DNA of 64,000 nt, from the NCBI GenBank assembly GCA_019614645.1, contig JABWDB010000013.1, positions 7,021,501 through 7,085,500 on the forward strand, written 5' to 3'. This DNA is from Stratiolaelaps scimitus (taxonomy: Eukaryota > Arthropoda > Arachnida > Mesostigmata > Laelapidae). Below, piece after piece: positions 13,501 through 28,500 of this stretch; the stretch's first letter is position 1; every line of letters begins with the position of its first letter. The notes under the pieces are model-generated. The model did not search any database. It saw only the letters and a program-made list of their open reading frames with translations, and was not told the DNA's origin. The translations under genes were made by a program, and so were the position numbers.

Positions 13501-16299
13501 AGCTATGTCATTCACATTTGCTTTCGGCCGCGTTCGTTTTCAGTGCTCTGAAAGCAGCGAAAAAAGTCACGTCGAACTGGAATCGGTGCACTGTTTGACA
13601 GCACCATACACCTGGCTGCCGCCACAGAATCAAAGACGGATCTCTTAGGCTGAAACGCTGTCGTGCGAGCACCCGGTCGACGATGATGTCCTGAACCACA
13701 AGAGGCTATAACAGGGAAGGTTTAGACGGCAGTCGTCGGCCGGGAGGGCCCAACCTTCTCAAGGCGACAGCTTTGCAGCATTTGCCGAATTCAGTTGGCA
13801 GCTGCCCCAGCCTAACCTGCGTCTGTTTTTTGTTTGAGTGACGATAAGCAACAACAACAACAAAAACAACGATAATGATAACAAACTACGCAACAAATTG
13901 CGAAGGACACCACACAACTCGATTATTGACGATTATTTCGGCAGCACGCCACCGCGGAAGGAACCGTGAGGCTGTCTTAACCCGCTACCTAACTTTCAAC
14001 CTTGTCATGTTTACTATTACCATAATACTAACGTTATTATTATGTATGGCTACTACATGTTACCGATAGATCTATGGCACGATGCTGTCGCCCATAAATC
14101 TTCGTCAGTCGGCCTTAGCGCGCCTCGTATTCGGCGTCTGAGACCAACTGCGCGTTCGTATGGTCCTTCAGCCGTATGGAAGGCATATAGCTGTGTCCAA
14201 CTCGGCCCCTGAAGTGTCCACAATCACTGTCGCCACCGACGCCAGCCGAGACAAAAGTCGCTTCGCTTTTTCGCGCCAGCTGCTCTATGATCACTGGTGG
14301 TTAGCGTCAAGCTGGACCAGCCCCGTACCGCCAATTGACGACGGTCCAGCCAATTGACGAATCAGGGCTGGCGGCCAGCGAACCATGCAATGACACACCT
14401 GGCCGTCGTACACACCACCTCGCTACCATGTAATCAGCCGCCATCTGCTGGTTAGCCAGCAGGAAACTGATCCCGAAGAATTCGACGTTATAGCAGCCGT
14501 AGCAGGCGGTGATGTAGAAATGATGATGGCTGTTGATCGTTAATTCGATGTTGCATTTGTCGCTTGTAGTGCCATATCGTTATAAATCGCATCATTATTG
14601 CTTACCCACTCTTGTTCCTCTAGCGCAAGTAAATTTGCTGCCGGTTCCTGCTGCTGTGACGACTATGATCGTTTCACATTTTCACCAACAGTATATACGT
14701 TTGACTGTGTCTCTTTGGGTGTATGTGTGTGTGTGTGTGTGAGTATATGTTAGATCAGCAGATCCATGGTTCCTGCGCTGCACTGCGTTACACGGCGGCT
14801 TCGATGCCGGAGGCCGATCGACGAACAGCGACATCTCCTTTCCCTCGGTGACCATTCGACAAAATATCATTTCTACTGTTGGCTATCGCTTCGTCTGCTG
14901 CTTGTCCAGCTTTAGCAGCTGCTTGCATTGCAACTGCTACCGTTAACGCTGGAAAATCGAAGCTTTTGATCTGCTACAGGGGCAGCAGCCGTGATTCGTG
15001 ATTTGTTCCATTCGAGCTGTCTCCACTGTTCCCCGACTCCGCGTGCTGACAGCTTGGCCGTAACCGTCACGCTTGTCTCTCAATCGCAGTGATAGCAGCT
15101 GTAGGCTTAGTCGTCTCGGTTGCAGCAGTGTATCATCATTGTTGTACTATTTAGATTTATCGACCGGTGCCGCTTGCAAGTATGTTCCACGGCTGCGGCT
15201 GCGTCCGTCGGTTTCAGACGTGGAAGAAATAGCGGCGCACCGGCTCGAGCAGCAGCTCAAACGAGAGTGATTGATTGATTGATTGATTGACTGGCTGCCT
15301 GGCTAGCTGGCAACCTTGTGCAAATAGCCGAAATGTCTGTCAAGGAGCGCCGGGATGGACGATGAGATAAAGGCGATCCTCTCGTCAGACCGCTTGCTCC
15401 GGCCAGATGCCTATGGAAGCAACAGATAGGGGACGAGAGGGCGAGAGAGAGAGAGATTGTGGTACGAGACTGGGCACCAGCTTCTTATACAGATCAACAT
15501 GTATATAGCCTTAGAATATCGTAGATTCTATAGAGTCAACGTTTTGAGAACGCTACGATGTCGTCGTTGACGAAATGCACGCAGGAGGCGGCAAATACTA
15601 CTACTACCAGTACAAGAGCAGCAGCAGCAGCGACAATAGGCCGATAGGTAAATAACGAAGAGAGTACATAAGGGGGTGTAAATTGTATAAAACGACACAC
15701 GCCGTCGTCGTCGTCAATGGCTTGACCCGCATCTGACTCGCCCGCAACTGGTGAATCGGACCCGAACTCGTCTGCTGCGGCTCTTGCGGGCCACAATCGA
15801 AAATCGAGAAATAACTAGTCAGCCCTCCACAGGCAGATGGAATACGATCGATTGGGAATCTGAGCTGAGCTCAGCTGAACCGAGTTACTTGGTCGGTCAG
15901 CATGTGTAGGATACGATTGAGAAGACGGTTAAGAACGAGTGGCTCGACCAAGCTGAGAGTGTCCCCTTCCCACAGCTATACGTTATAGCGAAAAAAATTA
16001 TTGGCTTTGATTTTTTTTTTTGAAATATCAATAGCTCTTTGAAAGAGAATTTTCGTGAGTGAACTAGTTCGAACTGTAGATGTAGATCAGTGGACTGTAA
16101 TGTCGGCTGAAGTAATCGAGCCAAGCAGGAGTCGGAACATTGGGGATGGTTACGCCTCGGTATTTGCTCGACGATGAATCACTGCTTAAATCGCAGTCAG
16201 AGTCAAAGGGCCACACAGGGCCATAAAAAGACAACAGTGGCGTCGGCGCATCTGGGCAGGAAATGCGAGGGGCACAGTGGATTCGATGCAGACTATTCC

Positions 16300-16344
<45 letters not shown>

Positions 16345-17875
16345 CTACATACATATATACTCTAGTAGTGTTATCATTAGTGTTATTCAATATGTCGATC
16401 ATTGTGTATACGTTCTCTGTATTCTACATACATGTACATAGTTTTATGGAGAAAGTCACCACAAGCTGCACTTCCAATTCGATCTAATAACGAGTAGACT
16501 CAACTTCGAGTAGAAGCAGTGCGAAACGTCCATTCATTTCGTAGTGTGAAACATAAACCTGTATCAAAACAGACGCGTACATCATCAAGAATCAGAGAAT
16601 AAGCCAAACGACCCGAACATTTAACTCCGTCTCGCTGACTGGAGAGATATTCGGGCACCAAACATGTTGTCTCAGACTCGACCACCTCGATTTTTCCTAT
16701 TTATTATCTGCCATTATTTAGTATCAACTCGTCACGGAGTTACCGTCTTTTTTTAAAAGCTGACCCTGAGCTCTACCCCTATATGACAGACCTCAGCACT
16801 TGACCTTTAGGTATTACTATGAGGCCCTGTCGAGGACGCCTTTCCGCGCTACCTGACTCGTACCTGGCAAGAATCCCCAGATAAAAAACAATGATAACGA
16901 ACCCCAACGATTCTCCAAAGCGTCAGATAGACTATGACGTCGGTGATTATGTCGGAAAGTGGCGTTTACCCCGCCACACGCAGTGGTTTGCTTTGCCATC
17001 GATTGATATCGATGACGACTTTCAGCCGTTACTATAAACAATGAACTAAAAATTGAAATAGCAAAAGATCCAATCGTTGAAATATTCCTGTGACATGTAA
17101 TCATATAACAACTTCAGCTCATACCACTTTTCACTTACGTACACCAGCGGCTTCGGAGTACTGAAAGCATCGTGAAGATTTCGATTTGTAGTTTAATCGT
17201 ATAACACATATGCTATGATTATTATATTCGTGATATTCAATTGATAACGATCTTCTAAGCATGGCCAATCGGGAAGGTTTGTCGGTATCCACGTGGTAAG
17301 CGCGAAACACACCCAATATCTCATATGTTGTCGCTGACCAGAAAGTGCAATATGTGTGTGTGTGTGTGTGTGTGAACAGAATAAAATCAACCAAAACGGT
17401 TATGGCTCAATAGGAAATTCATAACATAACATTTCCCTCGAAAGGACGAGATATATTTTCGACGATACGTACGATATGCCACGGCAACAATTAGAGGGGC
17501 GTTTTCGCCCACAACTAGCCATGGTAAAGGTGGCCTTGTATGAAGCCGAAAAAACACACAACACCCAATGAAAAGTTTTGGATCCGAGCCGAAATTCTAT
17601 AAAACGCTCTCTGACTCTGTTACGCTTTCGTATGAGATCTCTGCCCAACGAATTGAAAACAATGGCCGGCCGCTTATCGACGTCGACGTTATGAAGCGGT
17701 GCATGATTGGTATACATTTTCCGTCAGCTTTCCACTATCGGCACATTGGTACGTCCGCCCAATTAAAGTTGGCGCTATTGTCACTACGTGAATATGGTGG
17801 TTGCCATTAATGTGCATGTTGAGTTCGCCCCAGTTTAGTGTAGGGTTCCGGTTCACCGAATCTCCCCTGTTTCTC

Positions 17876-17925
<50 letters not shown>

Positions 17926-19710
17926 CAGAGACATGCGTACCATGTCGAAAGTCATTTATACGGCCGGCGTGAGGTCCAGAAATCGTGATTTGGCCCTGCC
18001 AAGGTCCAATTATAAAAATGAAATACGAAGAATGGAGCCGAAATCGCGCAAATGGCAATGTACACAACATAGAACATATTGTTGACAAAGCCACATTCGT
18101 TTGTCGCTAATTAAAGCAAGATGCAACGACGCTATTCGACATTAGCGTATTCAAGTTGGTGCTGGCAGCGCTGGATGGAAGCGACAGGTGTCGGGCTCCC
18201 CTTAGTGCTCTCCCAGATCACAGAGCACAGCAGATGCATTTATTTTAGATTCACTGGGAACTTGCTTCTGGAGGCTTTAACTATGCAGAACTTGGGACGG
18301 TACAGCCCCACGGTGTGTAATCCGTAGTTTACCGAACAGTTGACCACACAAGCTGGCACAGAGATTCAGCTGTGGATTGAGTTGAACCCTCAATTCGGTC
18401 ATCGATACAGACCTCTGAAGTTGCTCACGTTGAGTGGAAAAATTGTAAAATTATGCTTTCTTATTTAGAGACTTCAACCACAGGAGTCTCTCTTCTGTTC
18501 GGGGCCATCATAATGCACCAAACAATACGTCATTCAGAACTAGTGTATTTAGGTTCTTGAGGTGATAACTAATAATAGCCAATTCCCATCATCGTTGTTG
18601 CCGCCCAGGGAGGCGTTCGAGACTATTTCCATTGCGATCTGTACAGGCAGGCCCTCTAGTTTCTTCGACAGTATTGTCCGCAGCTAGGAGCCACCGAGGC
18701 CAGCCTGCGCAAGCCCGGAAGTCCCAGCTGAATTTGTTCATGGTGCCTTGTTGTAACGTCAACGACATCGAACTTAGCGCGGATGAAATCTGTGACTGAC
18801 CCACCTGTCAACATCACTCTTAAACACTCTCGTTTAGAAATCCTTTCTGATATAATTAGATCCATTCTTCTCTATCAGGTTGTTCGTCGAACTCACGAAA
18901 AAAAACTGGAGCCAAAACCACCAACGATATTAGCGTTAGCGCTAGTCAAATGTGTCCACTCCAATTCAGCAATAGCGTGCGTACAGAATACAGAAATTAC
19001 CCATTTATTACCCGGCTTGTACCAGGCCGCATGGCACGTTAAATAAATAATGATTGACTCATTACATTGCATTGACATCTATAGCTGTGCCGGCTTGGAA
19101 TCATTTCATTTCCACGTAAATGTGGAAAAAAGAAGCGATCGATTTTGTTTATGCATTTGTATGCGGGAGAGTGCTTCTACATACATATGCCCTCCAAGAG
19201 ATGGCTGGCTCGCTTGAAAATTGCATCGAACACAGGTCCAGAAGCTCGTGTTTTTTCGCTTGTGTCAGCTGTAAAACACTGATACGGAACAATGATAAAG
19301 ACTGGTAGACATACGTTGTATAATTATAGTATTATCTTGCTCAAAGGCCACCTAAACGCCTATCTTCCTTCAGTTATTCACTCACAGCGACAAACCGACC
19401 AATCATCAACAGAGACATACATATAGAGTATCAGCTATAGGACAGAACACATTTGAAATGAACCCGTTACGGCTGAGTCGTGGTAACATACAGCAAACAG
19501 TGGTACATGTGAAAACATATGCACTAGCCGTTATCATCGAGCAGGCTTGTGCAAGTGCCGTTCGAACGGAAACTCATTTATTTTGTTTGTTGGAATTGAT
19601 TGATTGGAAAGGTTTATTTATCGAGCAGTGCTGTTGAAGCTTTCAGATAAAAAAAATGTGTTTACGAAATATGAGTGGCAATTTACTTAAGTAACGGCTC
19701 TACAAAATGG

Positions 19711-19785
<75 letters not shown>

Positions 19786-19953
19786 AATATTGACTTTGGC
19801 AATATTGGTCAAGTCAACCAGCAAACAAAAATCTTGTTTTGGCTTTGAAAGATAACCCTTTGAAAATAATGTAAGTTTTATAGAACATCTGTAATGACAT
19901 CTGAGGTAACTGCAGGTATGATCGAAAATGCGAATAAAATGATGAATATACGC

Positions 19954-20029
<76 letters not shown>

Positions 20030-21038
20030 GCATCATTGTTTGATTATTGTTTTCACTGTAATTTTATGATGATATTTTTACACTAACGACTATAATAACT
20101 ACGGTTTTCTTTCTGCATCTGCAAGGTAATTCATGACGAAGGAACTTAGGGAATAATACTCCCGCTTTCTCGACGTGTCGAATCGTTCACTGAAGATATC
20201 AAAATATGCTCGCTTTTATACAATCTTCTTATCTGACGATACGATCTTCGACCTCGAAATGACAATTAGATTCAATTTCGTTTCGTTGTCTGGGCATTTC
20301 AGGGCGGCTACAAGGTGGAATTGCTCGATCAAAATGAAAAACATATCATGGACCTTACGCCGAAGGATCAGTGGCTCGGTCTCGACGATGCAACGTAAGT
20401 TTACCTTAGTTAAAGTAAGTTTAACCCAAGATCGAAAATACTGTTAAAATCGATTGTACTCTCGAAATCGCTGCGAGCATAATTTCCTATGAAAGCACTG
20501 CCACTCGGCTTGGAATCAACATTCGCCAAATGCTTATATTAACGAGGTTTGTTACTTCAATGCCTATCGCATATTCTATGTTCATCACAGTGTTGAATGT
20601 GCGAGTATCTCGGTATGTCCATGTACGACGGTACAGACTGTCCTGTGCAACCTCTGGGCAATTCTGCCAAATACCGTAATCGAACCAACCATACTGGCTA
20701 TCTGGCTATATTGAAAAAGACCTTCGTGCTTCGCCTCGCTGTATTCGAAACGGTATTGAGGCGTTACCTTGTAAGAGCAATTAACACGCAATGTGTTGTA
20801 TCATATCTCTATATATTTATAGCTTAATATTATATTATCGCCCCCCCCTTTTTCGACGTCTCGAAGGCGTTCGATGCTTCATGCACAGATTTCATTCGGC
20901 GCCGCTTGAAAAATACCAAATATATCTGCCGAATTTCTGTTTCTGCCTATCTTTGTGTACTGGCAAGATCCTGTTCTGCATCTACTTGCCGCCGCTGTGT
21001 CGCTATCCCCTTATCTACGCACCATATCTACTCTAGTA

Positions 21039-21079
<41 letters not shown>

Positions 21080-22537
21080 CATTTTTTTCACACTTCATTA
21101 CAATTTTCACAAGACAGCGTTCACTCATCGACCAGATTGTGGGCTACTACACTTACGAATTAGCAAGCACACACGTCTACCTACTTACTGTAATTAGCGT
21201 AAGAAAATAAAAATAAATCGCTCAGAATTAATTTTCGCATCCACGCCCACACAGCGCCAGCCCCCCACACATCGATATGATCAGCCGGCACGATTTTCCT
21301 CCCATGACAGTTCGCAACGACGGGGCCCACTTTCTGCTTATACTTTCTTTTGCGTTTCTCGATTTTTTTTTGTGTAATATTTTCTATTTATTAGTATAAT
21401 TACCCAAATGTAGGAACGTGGCGAACGGCCCCGCGGCATTGCCGCCCCGCAAATCATTTCTGTTCTGTTTCTGGCGAAGGGTTTTCGACCACTTAAATCT
21501 CATTACTGTGGCAACTACAACTGGTGCTACTGCTACAGAATAACAACAAGCGACTTACATGTGAACAGCTGAGACGAGGAGCCGGCGAAACGGGAAGAGA
21601 ATGAGCGATGATGAACGGTGGTGTGGTCCTGATTGAAAAGCCTATCATACTGCCACTGGCCTACTGCCAGTGATGGTCTGCTGGTCGTGCTCTTCGTAGA
21701 ACTTCGGCTTCGTTTCTATCCAGCGTCTCGCCTCAGACGTCAGCGTCCAGACGCCCGCTCAATAAGTCATGAGTAGGCGAAGCTGGCCAGCTATTAACAA
21801 CAAGATGATATATTCTTCATGATCCTCGCGAGGACTGGCTGAGGTGTAACTGAGTCGTTGGGGGCGGTGAGGGGGTGAGGTTCAAGCGGACGAGACCGGA
21901 AGGCGAAGCTGATTCTGTCCTCGTCTCGCCAGCGATTCTTGGATGCTGGTCATGCTGAGCGAGATCGGCGAAACTCATCAAAAGTACCGTTAGATATGTG
22001 CAGCTATATGTAGTGCTAGATAAAGTGGTTCCCCTCCATGCGAATTGGGTGATTCCACACGACTGCTGGCTGACGACGATGATGATGATAATTCTGAAGC
22101 AGATGATGGCGGTGGTGATGACGACGATGAGGATTTGATGTGGGTAAAAATAATAATCCAAAATAATGATCGTAGAATAGAAGATCATTAGCGAGCATCA
22201 ATATAATCACATGACAGGGAGTAACATTGATCAATAACGGGATCGATGGGAGACGATTTCGAGTTGAAATACACATCAGTCCACGCGAGTGCTCAGATCA
22301 GCACGACATGCTTCGGCTGCCGGCGGTGATTCCGTTATGGCGAACACTGTAACGACAGAGCCCGCATCGATATCTAGCAGATCGAAACCAGTGAGAAATT
22401 GCGTATGATCCCTTTTCGGCGTGGTCTTAGGTGCTACGATCCGTGGCGGCGTGCCGTGGTGTGGTGTTATTTCCTCACGAAACTTGTAGAGCTGTCGAAT
22501 TTCAATTTCTTCCGTATCCATGGAGATATTGTATATG

Positions 22538-22580
<43 letters not shown>

Positions 22581-25500
22581 TTATCATGTTTCCTGTAGAA
22601 GTTAATTTCAAAGATCATCTGCATTCCGCGGTAGAAATAGACCAGTAAGATAAATCAATAAAGATGATTTAATATACAGTAGTATGATTGGACATTGTAC
22701 AAGTCGAGAAGTAACACCCATCTCGCGGCGTAAACATCAGCCAACCTGTTTATTGAAGATTTATGATGGAAACACGCCCGCGGTACCGATTTAGTCAACC
22801 AAGCTTTGACGAAATATTGTATAACGAGCTTATCGATGCTTTAAGCACTCTAACCTAACCCCTCCGTGAATGTCTTGTGATTCTTCAGTGCGCAGGTGTC
22901 GACGGTAAAGATGCCACGCTCACTCCCATGTAAGGGTTGCACAATTCGGCTGGTGCGTCAAGCTGGCGAATGGGGCAAGAGCTACCTGTTCTGGAGTTGC
23001 GCCGACATCGACCTCATCTCGGTGCAAGAGTTCAACGTTGTCTGCTCGGGCCGTGGCCATATCGAGAAGGGTCACTGCGTGTGCGAACATCTATACTCAG
23101 GCAATGTGTGCCAGTACAAGGTGAGTGCATTGCCATCGGTGACCACACTCGAAATGGCAATCATTCATTGTGGTCATTGATTGATGATAAACTGTACTCG
23201 CTAGCAAGCGTCACGTTTAATAGTATCTGCAAACATAATGGATATACTAATTATAAGCAGAAATATCTATAACAGTTATCGACAGTTTCTATCTTCGATG
23301 GGGTGCAGGCCTCGAGAACTATTGGCAAAAATTTTCTCTCTAAAACTTGTAGAAGTTGTAGTTACCGCTTTCTACCAGTTCACGCTAATCGCCATCATTA
23401 AAGCACTAGATAATTAACCGCGCTTTCCTCCTCCACGAGAGTCTTATCGAATTGCTCGCCATTGCATTATGCACCGTATTTCCATATCCGTCGAGGTGAA
23501 CGCATTTTTATACACCCTGTAAGGCAAGCAACAGCAACAACAACAACGGCAACAACAACAACAGCTCGGCTTTGTCCGGGCTGTTTGTTTTGCTCGTATG
23601 CATCTATAGATAGCCCAAGGATGGGAAGGAAATTTATGAAGAAATTTGTTTCGTTCGCCTGGTTCAATTACCGCTATAGTTGCTGCTGTTGTTGTTGTTG
23701 TTGCTCAGCAACGGCCTCTGTCATTGGCAAAATGAAGAGCGGACAAACAGTTGCTGCAGCCAATGTCACGGACAATGCCACCGTTGCAGTCGCCTCGGCG
23801 ACAGCAGCAGCAGCGCGAGCCGTTGGTGAACTTTTGAGTCGACGCCGTTAACACGAGCGTGTGGGAGTTGGCCGTCACAAGTGACGAATGCGCGGTGCAG
23901 CAGCGGCAGTAGAGCCCAATCGAGCGAAAGAACAGGCGGTTCAAGCGACGCGGCCAGCTTGCCAGCCAATGTGAACAAACTTGGGCGTCGACGTGGCCAC
24001 TCTACACGCGCTTGTTTAGAATGGAGGGCGTGAACTTCGTTGGAAAACGCTGCCCCCCCCCCCCTTCCTCACCCACGGAGGCCTCATGTCACAGACACAA
24101 ATCACACTCACAATCATCGGCTCACAACAAATGTAGATATTGTAGATAAGTAACTATAGCAGAGAATAGGTGAGGACATGAACTCCGATCGTAATGATTT
24201 CGGATCGTTAGATGGAATCGTGGTATCTTGTGCAGAGAAACGTACAAAGAGCGGTCGGCTCCTCTGGGGGTTTCGAGGGCTTCGGCGTTTACATTGACTA
24301 AGTCAGATTCAGGATATCAATATATTGTAATGTGCCTCTCCGATGTGTTTGACAAAACGAGATGTAGTCGGTCAAATTCACCCTAGAAGTTCATGCCAGT
24401 GAGGTGTTCTCATATCAACGCACAAACAGAACATGAAATTCATTTCGTGCGACGATGAAGATGACCTCTCATTTCTGGATATGAACTACAGCGCTGAACG
24501 CGAGACGTATTTAATAAAATGTTATGAGTCAGCGTTTGTTAATGAGGTTATCGGGGCCACACTAACAAATAAATAAAATATAATCTAAAATCTAAATCCT
24601 ATATCTTAATCGTTTTTGATCTCACCTTCTACGGCTGACGATAGCTACCCTAGGTAAGGCAGATAGCGTCGTGCACACGTTAATTACGCTACGGGATTCT
24701 ATCTGCATTCAAGCGCAACTGCACCACGACAATGATCACCTCTATAGCATAAGTGATGCAATATATGTAACGTATATTGTGCATCATTTATTGAGAGGTA
24801 CATTTTCCAGGCGACACCAAGCTAACATTCACCGTCCACGGTACAACTGCTTACGGCATTGCCTCATAAGATTGACCCCTTTTTAAATGCATCTATTTCG
24901 TAGGTAACTAATTCATTTCGTTGTCCCGTTATGAATCAACATATTTTCTCTTTCGCAGGATGAATGCTGGCAAGATCAAGACTGTGGCTCACACGGGAAG
25001 TGCATCAATCTTGATGCCACGACCTACCCGAAGATGCAGTGCTTCTGCGAGCCGGGATGGTACGGGCCGAAATGCGATCGCCAATCAGACATCGCCACTC
25101 CAGGACTGGTGAGCGGGTCCTTCACTGAGCAGCTAATCAGGACGACGGTGAATTCGCCTGAGGCCTAGCTCAGCCTATTCTGTTCACGTTCAAACTTTCT
25201 CTGAGAACGGCCACCGAACTATTAACTGACCATTACAAAACACAAAGAAACAAACATATTCATATACAGTTCTACATTCGTATTGATCCGTTTTATTCGT
25301 GCTTAGGGTTATATTATCGAGACAATAGATATCAGCCAATAAATAACACCTGTTTGATTTCATGGGGGTTCAAGTATCGAAGATGAAGTCATCGGTGTGG
25401 CATTTCTGCTTACCAGCTGTGTGAAACCTCAACAAAGTGTTTATTCGCTATGAGATAACACCTTAGCGAAGGAAGTGAACATAACCAGATTCGATTGTCT

Positions 25501-28500
25501 TGGACCTGGGGGGCACGCCGTGATGCCTCCACTGGGCTAAATGTTAAAATAATGTTGCCTTTTGTACCTCCATTTATAATGAACGTCATTACCTACAATC
25601 GTATCGTGAACATTTTGCTGATTCGTTTAAGCACAGACATGACGGCCTAATAATGACTGACTGCATCCGCCGATTTTTACAGGTGGATTTGACCGAGTAC
25701 AATTCGAAGCGACTTTCTGATCGGTTCATGCTCTACTGGAAAGTGCTTGAGGTGAGTCATCTTGTGTTCTCCCAGGTTGCATGCGATACCTGAACGTCCC
25801 CTGGGCTCCGTCAGCATTCGTTTTGAGTTCGAATTTGTGTCTTTTTCGCAAAAACCTGCACAAATCGCGAATGCATAGTCATACCCGCAGGTTCGAATAC
25901 CGTTGCATGACATATAAGAGAACTTAAGCATTCTATGCAGTTCCTTTAATAAATCAATAAAGCCTTACCTTACCTTACCCTACCCGTCGAAAGGGGCGTG
26001 CTAAAAGGGTTGTGTGAGGAAGTAATAGTTTCTCTTCTCTTTTTCTCATTGATCGAATTCACCACATAGTCGAGGAGACAAGGAAGCGTCCTGCCTACGA
26101 CATCCATCAGCTCACTTAGGGTTTCTTGCTTCCTCTCCTCCATGACGGTGTCCCATGATTGATTGCAAGCTGTCCCATGATAGGCAACTGTGGGCCCGTG
26201 AGTGCTGATCATAAGAAACACATTCAGTGCTACGCTCTTCCTCTACTGAGACCGCGACAGCTTTCACCTTACCTGTAGTTAAGGGAGCTTCTCTCTTCAG
26301 CTGGCGAGCGATATCTAGCATAAATCTCGTGCTAATGCCGACAGTCGAACATCAAGGTGATATGACATGGCCTGGCATAATCCCTCTTTTTCTTATGAGC
26401 ACAATATGTGCTACATATTGTGCCCTAACGAGATTGTCTGCTTGGGAGCCGGAGTTCGACATTGAAGTTCGACGTAGACCGACCACATTGTCGAGTGTGC
26501 TAAAACTGAGTAACGTTTATACAAACCAGCGGGATCGAACTGTCAAATGGGTTCAGTGGCGAACCGAGGTAGAAGCGACACAGTTCGTCGTTGGGGACTC
26601 GCGCTCCGATCGATTTCGACCCACGGCCGTACGCCAACAGTTAGTGTTACTTAAAGATATGACAAACGGTTTACACACACACACAAGGCACTTACTTACT
26701 TGTTATAAGAGTTGTAACGGCTGAGCCGGACACAGTGGGCTCAGCTGTCGCCATTGATGTGTTGAGTGGACCCCCGAAATGGCTTGCTCTATCGGTGGGT
26801 GCAGCAGAAGCGATGCTTGAATCATGAAATGACCTGTTTCTCATGCAGCATCAGAAGGGCCGAGAAATCCCAATAAGCGATATTTCTGGCGATAGCTAAA
26901 CCACGAAACCCGCGAGGACCTGAGCAGTCTCTGCGTACAATGCAGAAAAGCCACGCTTCAAGCGGATAACGCGCCTGTCATCGGCAATCCATCTCGACGC
27001 ATCGCCAGAAATCGGGTCTAGTTACAAAATGGTTGATCGCATTGATTTGCATACGTTATCTGTCAGCGGGAGCTTAACCGATCAACGTTGTTTAACGACT
27101 ACACCTAGCTTTCGATATTGATATTATCTATTAAAATAGAGATTTTTTGGGCTGACTCTCAGATAACGTCTGACGTCCACGGAATTGGCTTTTTCATTAC
27201 TTCGGTATGGCGGACCCCTTTTAAATGCAAATGTGCAACGATGGAGATCAAACTCGTGTCTCCTCCGGTTGCAATGCGAATGCACCACCGAGCTCGATAA
27301 TACGATACATCACCTATTAATAGCATATCTATCCATCAATATCTACGTGATTTTTCTTTCTTGACAAATGGCGACTCTGTTCAATATCTATCAGCAAATC
27401 ATCACCTTGCTTCCAGCTGCAGTTTCCCTCGAAGACGATTCTCTTCAATCTACATATCAATCAAGCAGCCAGCCCGCCCGCGTGCCAGCGAGCGAGCGAC
27501 CGATCAAAGCAGGCCGCTGCGCATACGAGACAGTATCAACCAACAACCTAGCTGCGTTATTTACGCTACATAATCCTACAGAAGGGATCACACTACAAAG
27601 TCGTTGTCGTTGGCTTGTCCGTCGGCCGGCTGTTCGTTCGTCGTCGATTTCGTGTCCGTCTAACTATTCAAATCTGTACAATACAGCTATATCAATCTAT
27701 TTACTTCTTTATTTGTTTGACCTTAGCTTAGTTATTGTGCGGCCCTTTATCGCCACTCTCTTCAGCGCGTTCGAATACCCGCAAAGGGTATTTCCATTGT
27801 TGCTGTCGCCGCCGCCGCCGTCAGATCCGTTATTACTGTTTAGACTGTCGCTTGTGTCATTACAGACACACGATTGCTGGCACTCCAACGGATGACAACG
27901 TTCAAAGCGGCTTGAGGGCTGCCGCCTTAGTAAAGGCAACACCAGGGGATAAACATGGGCTGAGATCTTCTGAAAAGAGACGATAGTCGCTGGCTGGCTG
28001 TTGCTTGCGTCGTCGGCCGATCCGATCGCTGGCCGATGTCTTTGTCAGCTTTGTCGCCGTCATCGTCGGCTGCATAACAAATTGTTACCTTACGTGACTG
28101 TGCGTTACACGCTCGAATAACGTTCGCCTTCCCTTCTGTCCGCGTACCCTTTTACACCATTGATAAGCCTTACTATATCCTATTACTGTTGTTATTATTA
28201 TTGTTATTGCCAAGATTGTTGTTGTTGTTGCTGCTGCTGCTGCCGCTGATGATGATGACGCGGTTGTAGCTGTGATTATTATTATTATGACAAGATGACG
28301 TATCACGTAGTTCTTGCACAACCATGAATGGCTCGGTGTGCAGCATTCTTCGATTCTCTCCAGATTCTTGCTATATATATATATATATATATATAAACAA
28401 TAGCAGCTTAGTCATATTCGAGGCCCGCAGTAACAACACGGCAATACCGCTTGGATCGGTGAAACAATTCACCACTAAATTTCAACACCTTACGAAACAG

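Larger units (their letters stand above)
5100..20302. other. Intron between exons 2 and 3 (15.2 kb)
   Basis: It contains many microsatellites and CG-richer, triplet-repeat zones at 8.4-9.4 and 11.3-13.7 kb. One isolated minus-strand exon-like segment lies at 10656-10729. The frames across 12.8-13.7 kb are low-complexity on both strands, and I could not show that any is coding. Confidence 0.6.
20395..22888. other. Intron between exons 3 and 4
   Basis: Only microsatellites, a C-run at about 20841-20848 and AT-rich DNA are seen. No gene. Confidence 0.7.

Noticed and set aside
12814..13515. Overlapping 233- and 166-codon minus-strand frames
   Set aside because: Triplet repeats keep several frames open. 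Neither has splice sites or homology strong enough to call a gene; kept as a finding only.
25890..25905. B-box-like GGTTCGAATAC as part of a tRNA gene
   Set aside because: No matching acceptor stem or anticodon arm is present; it fits better as the head of a SINE-like element.
26227..26724. 165-codon plus-strand frame
   Set aside because: Its first part is antisense to the better-looking minus-strand remnant and it ends in a CA microsatellite.
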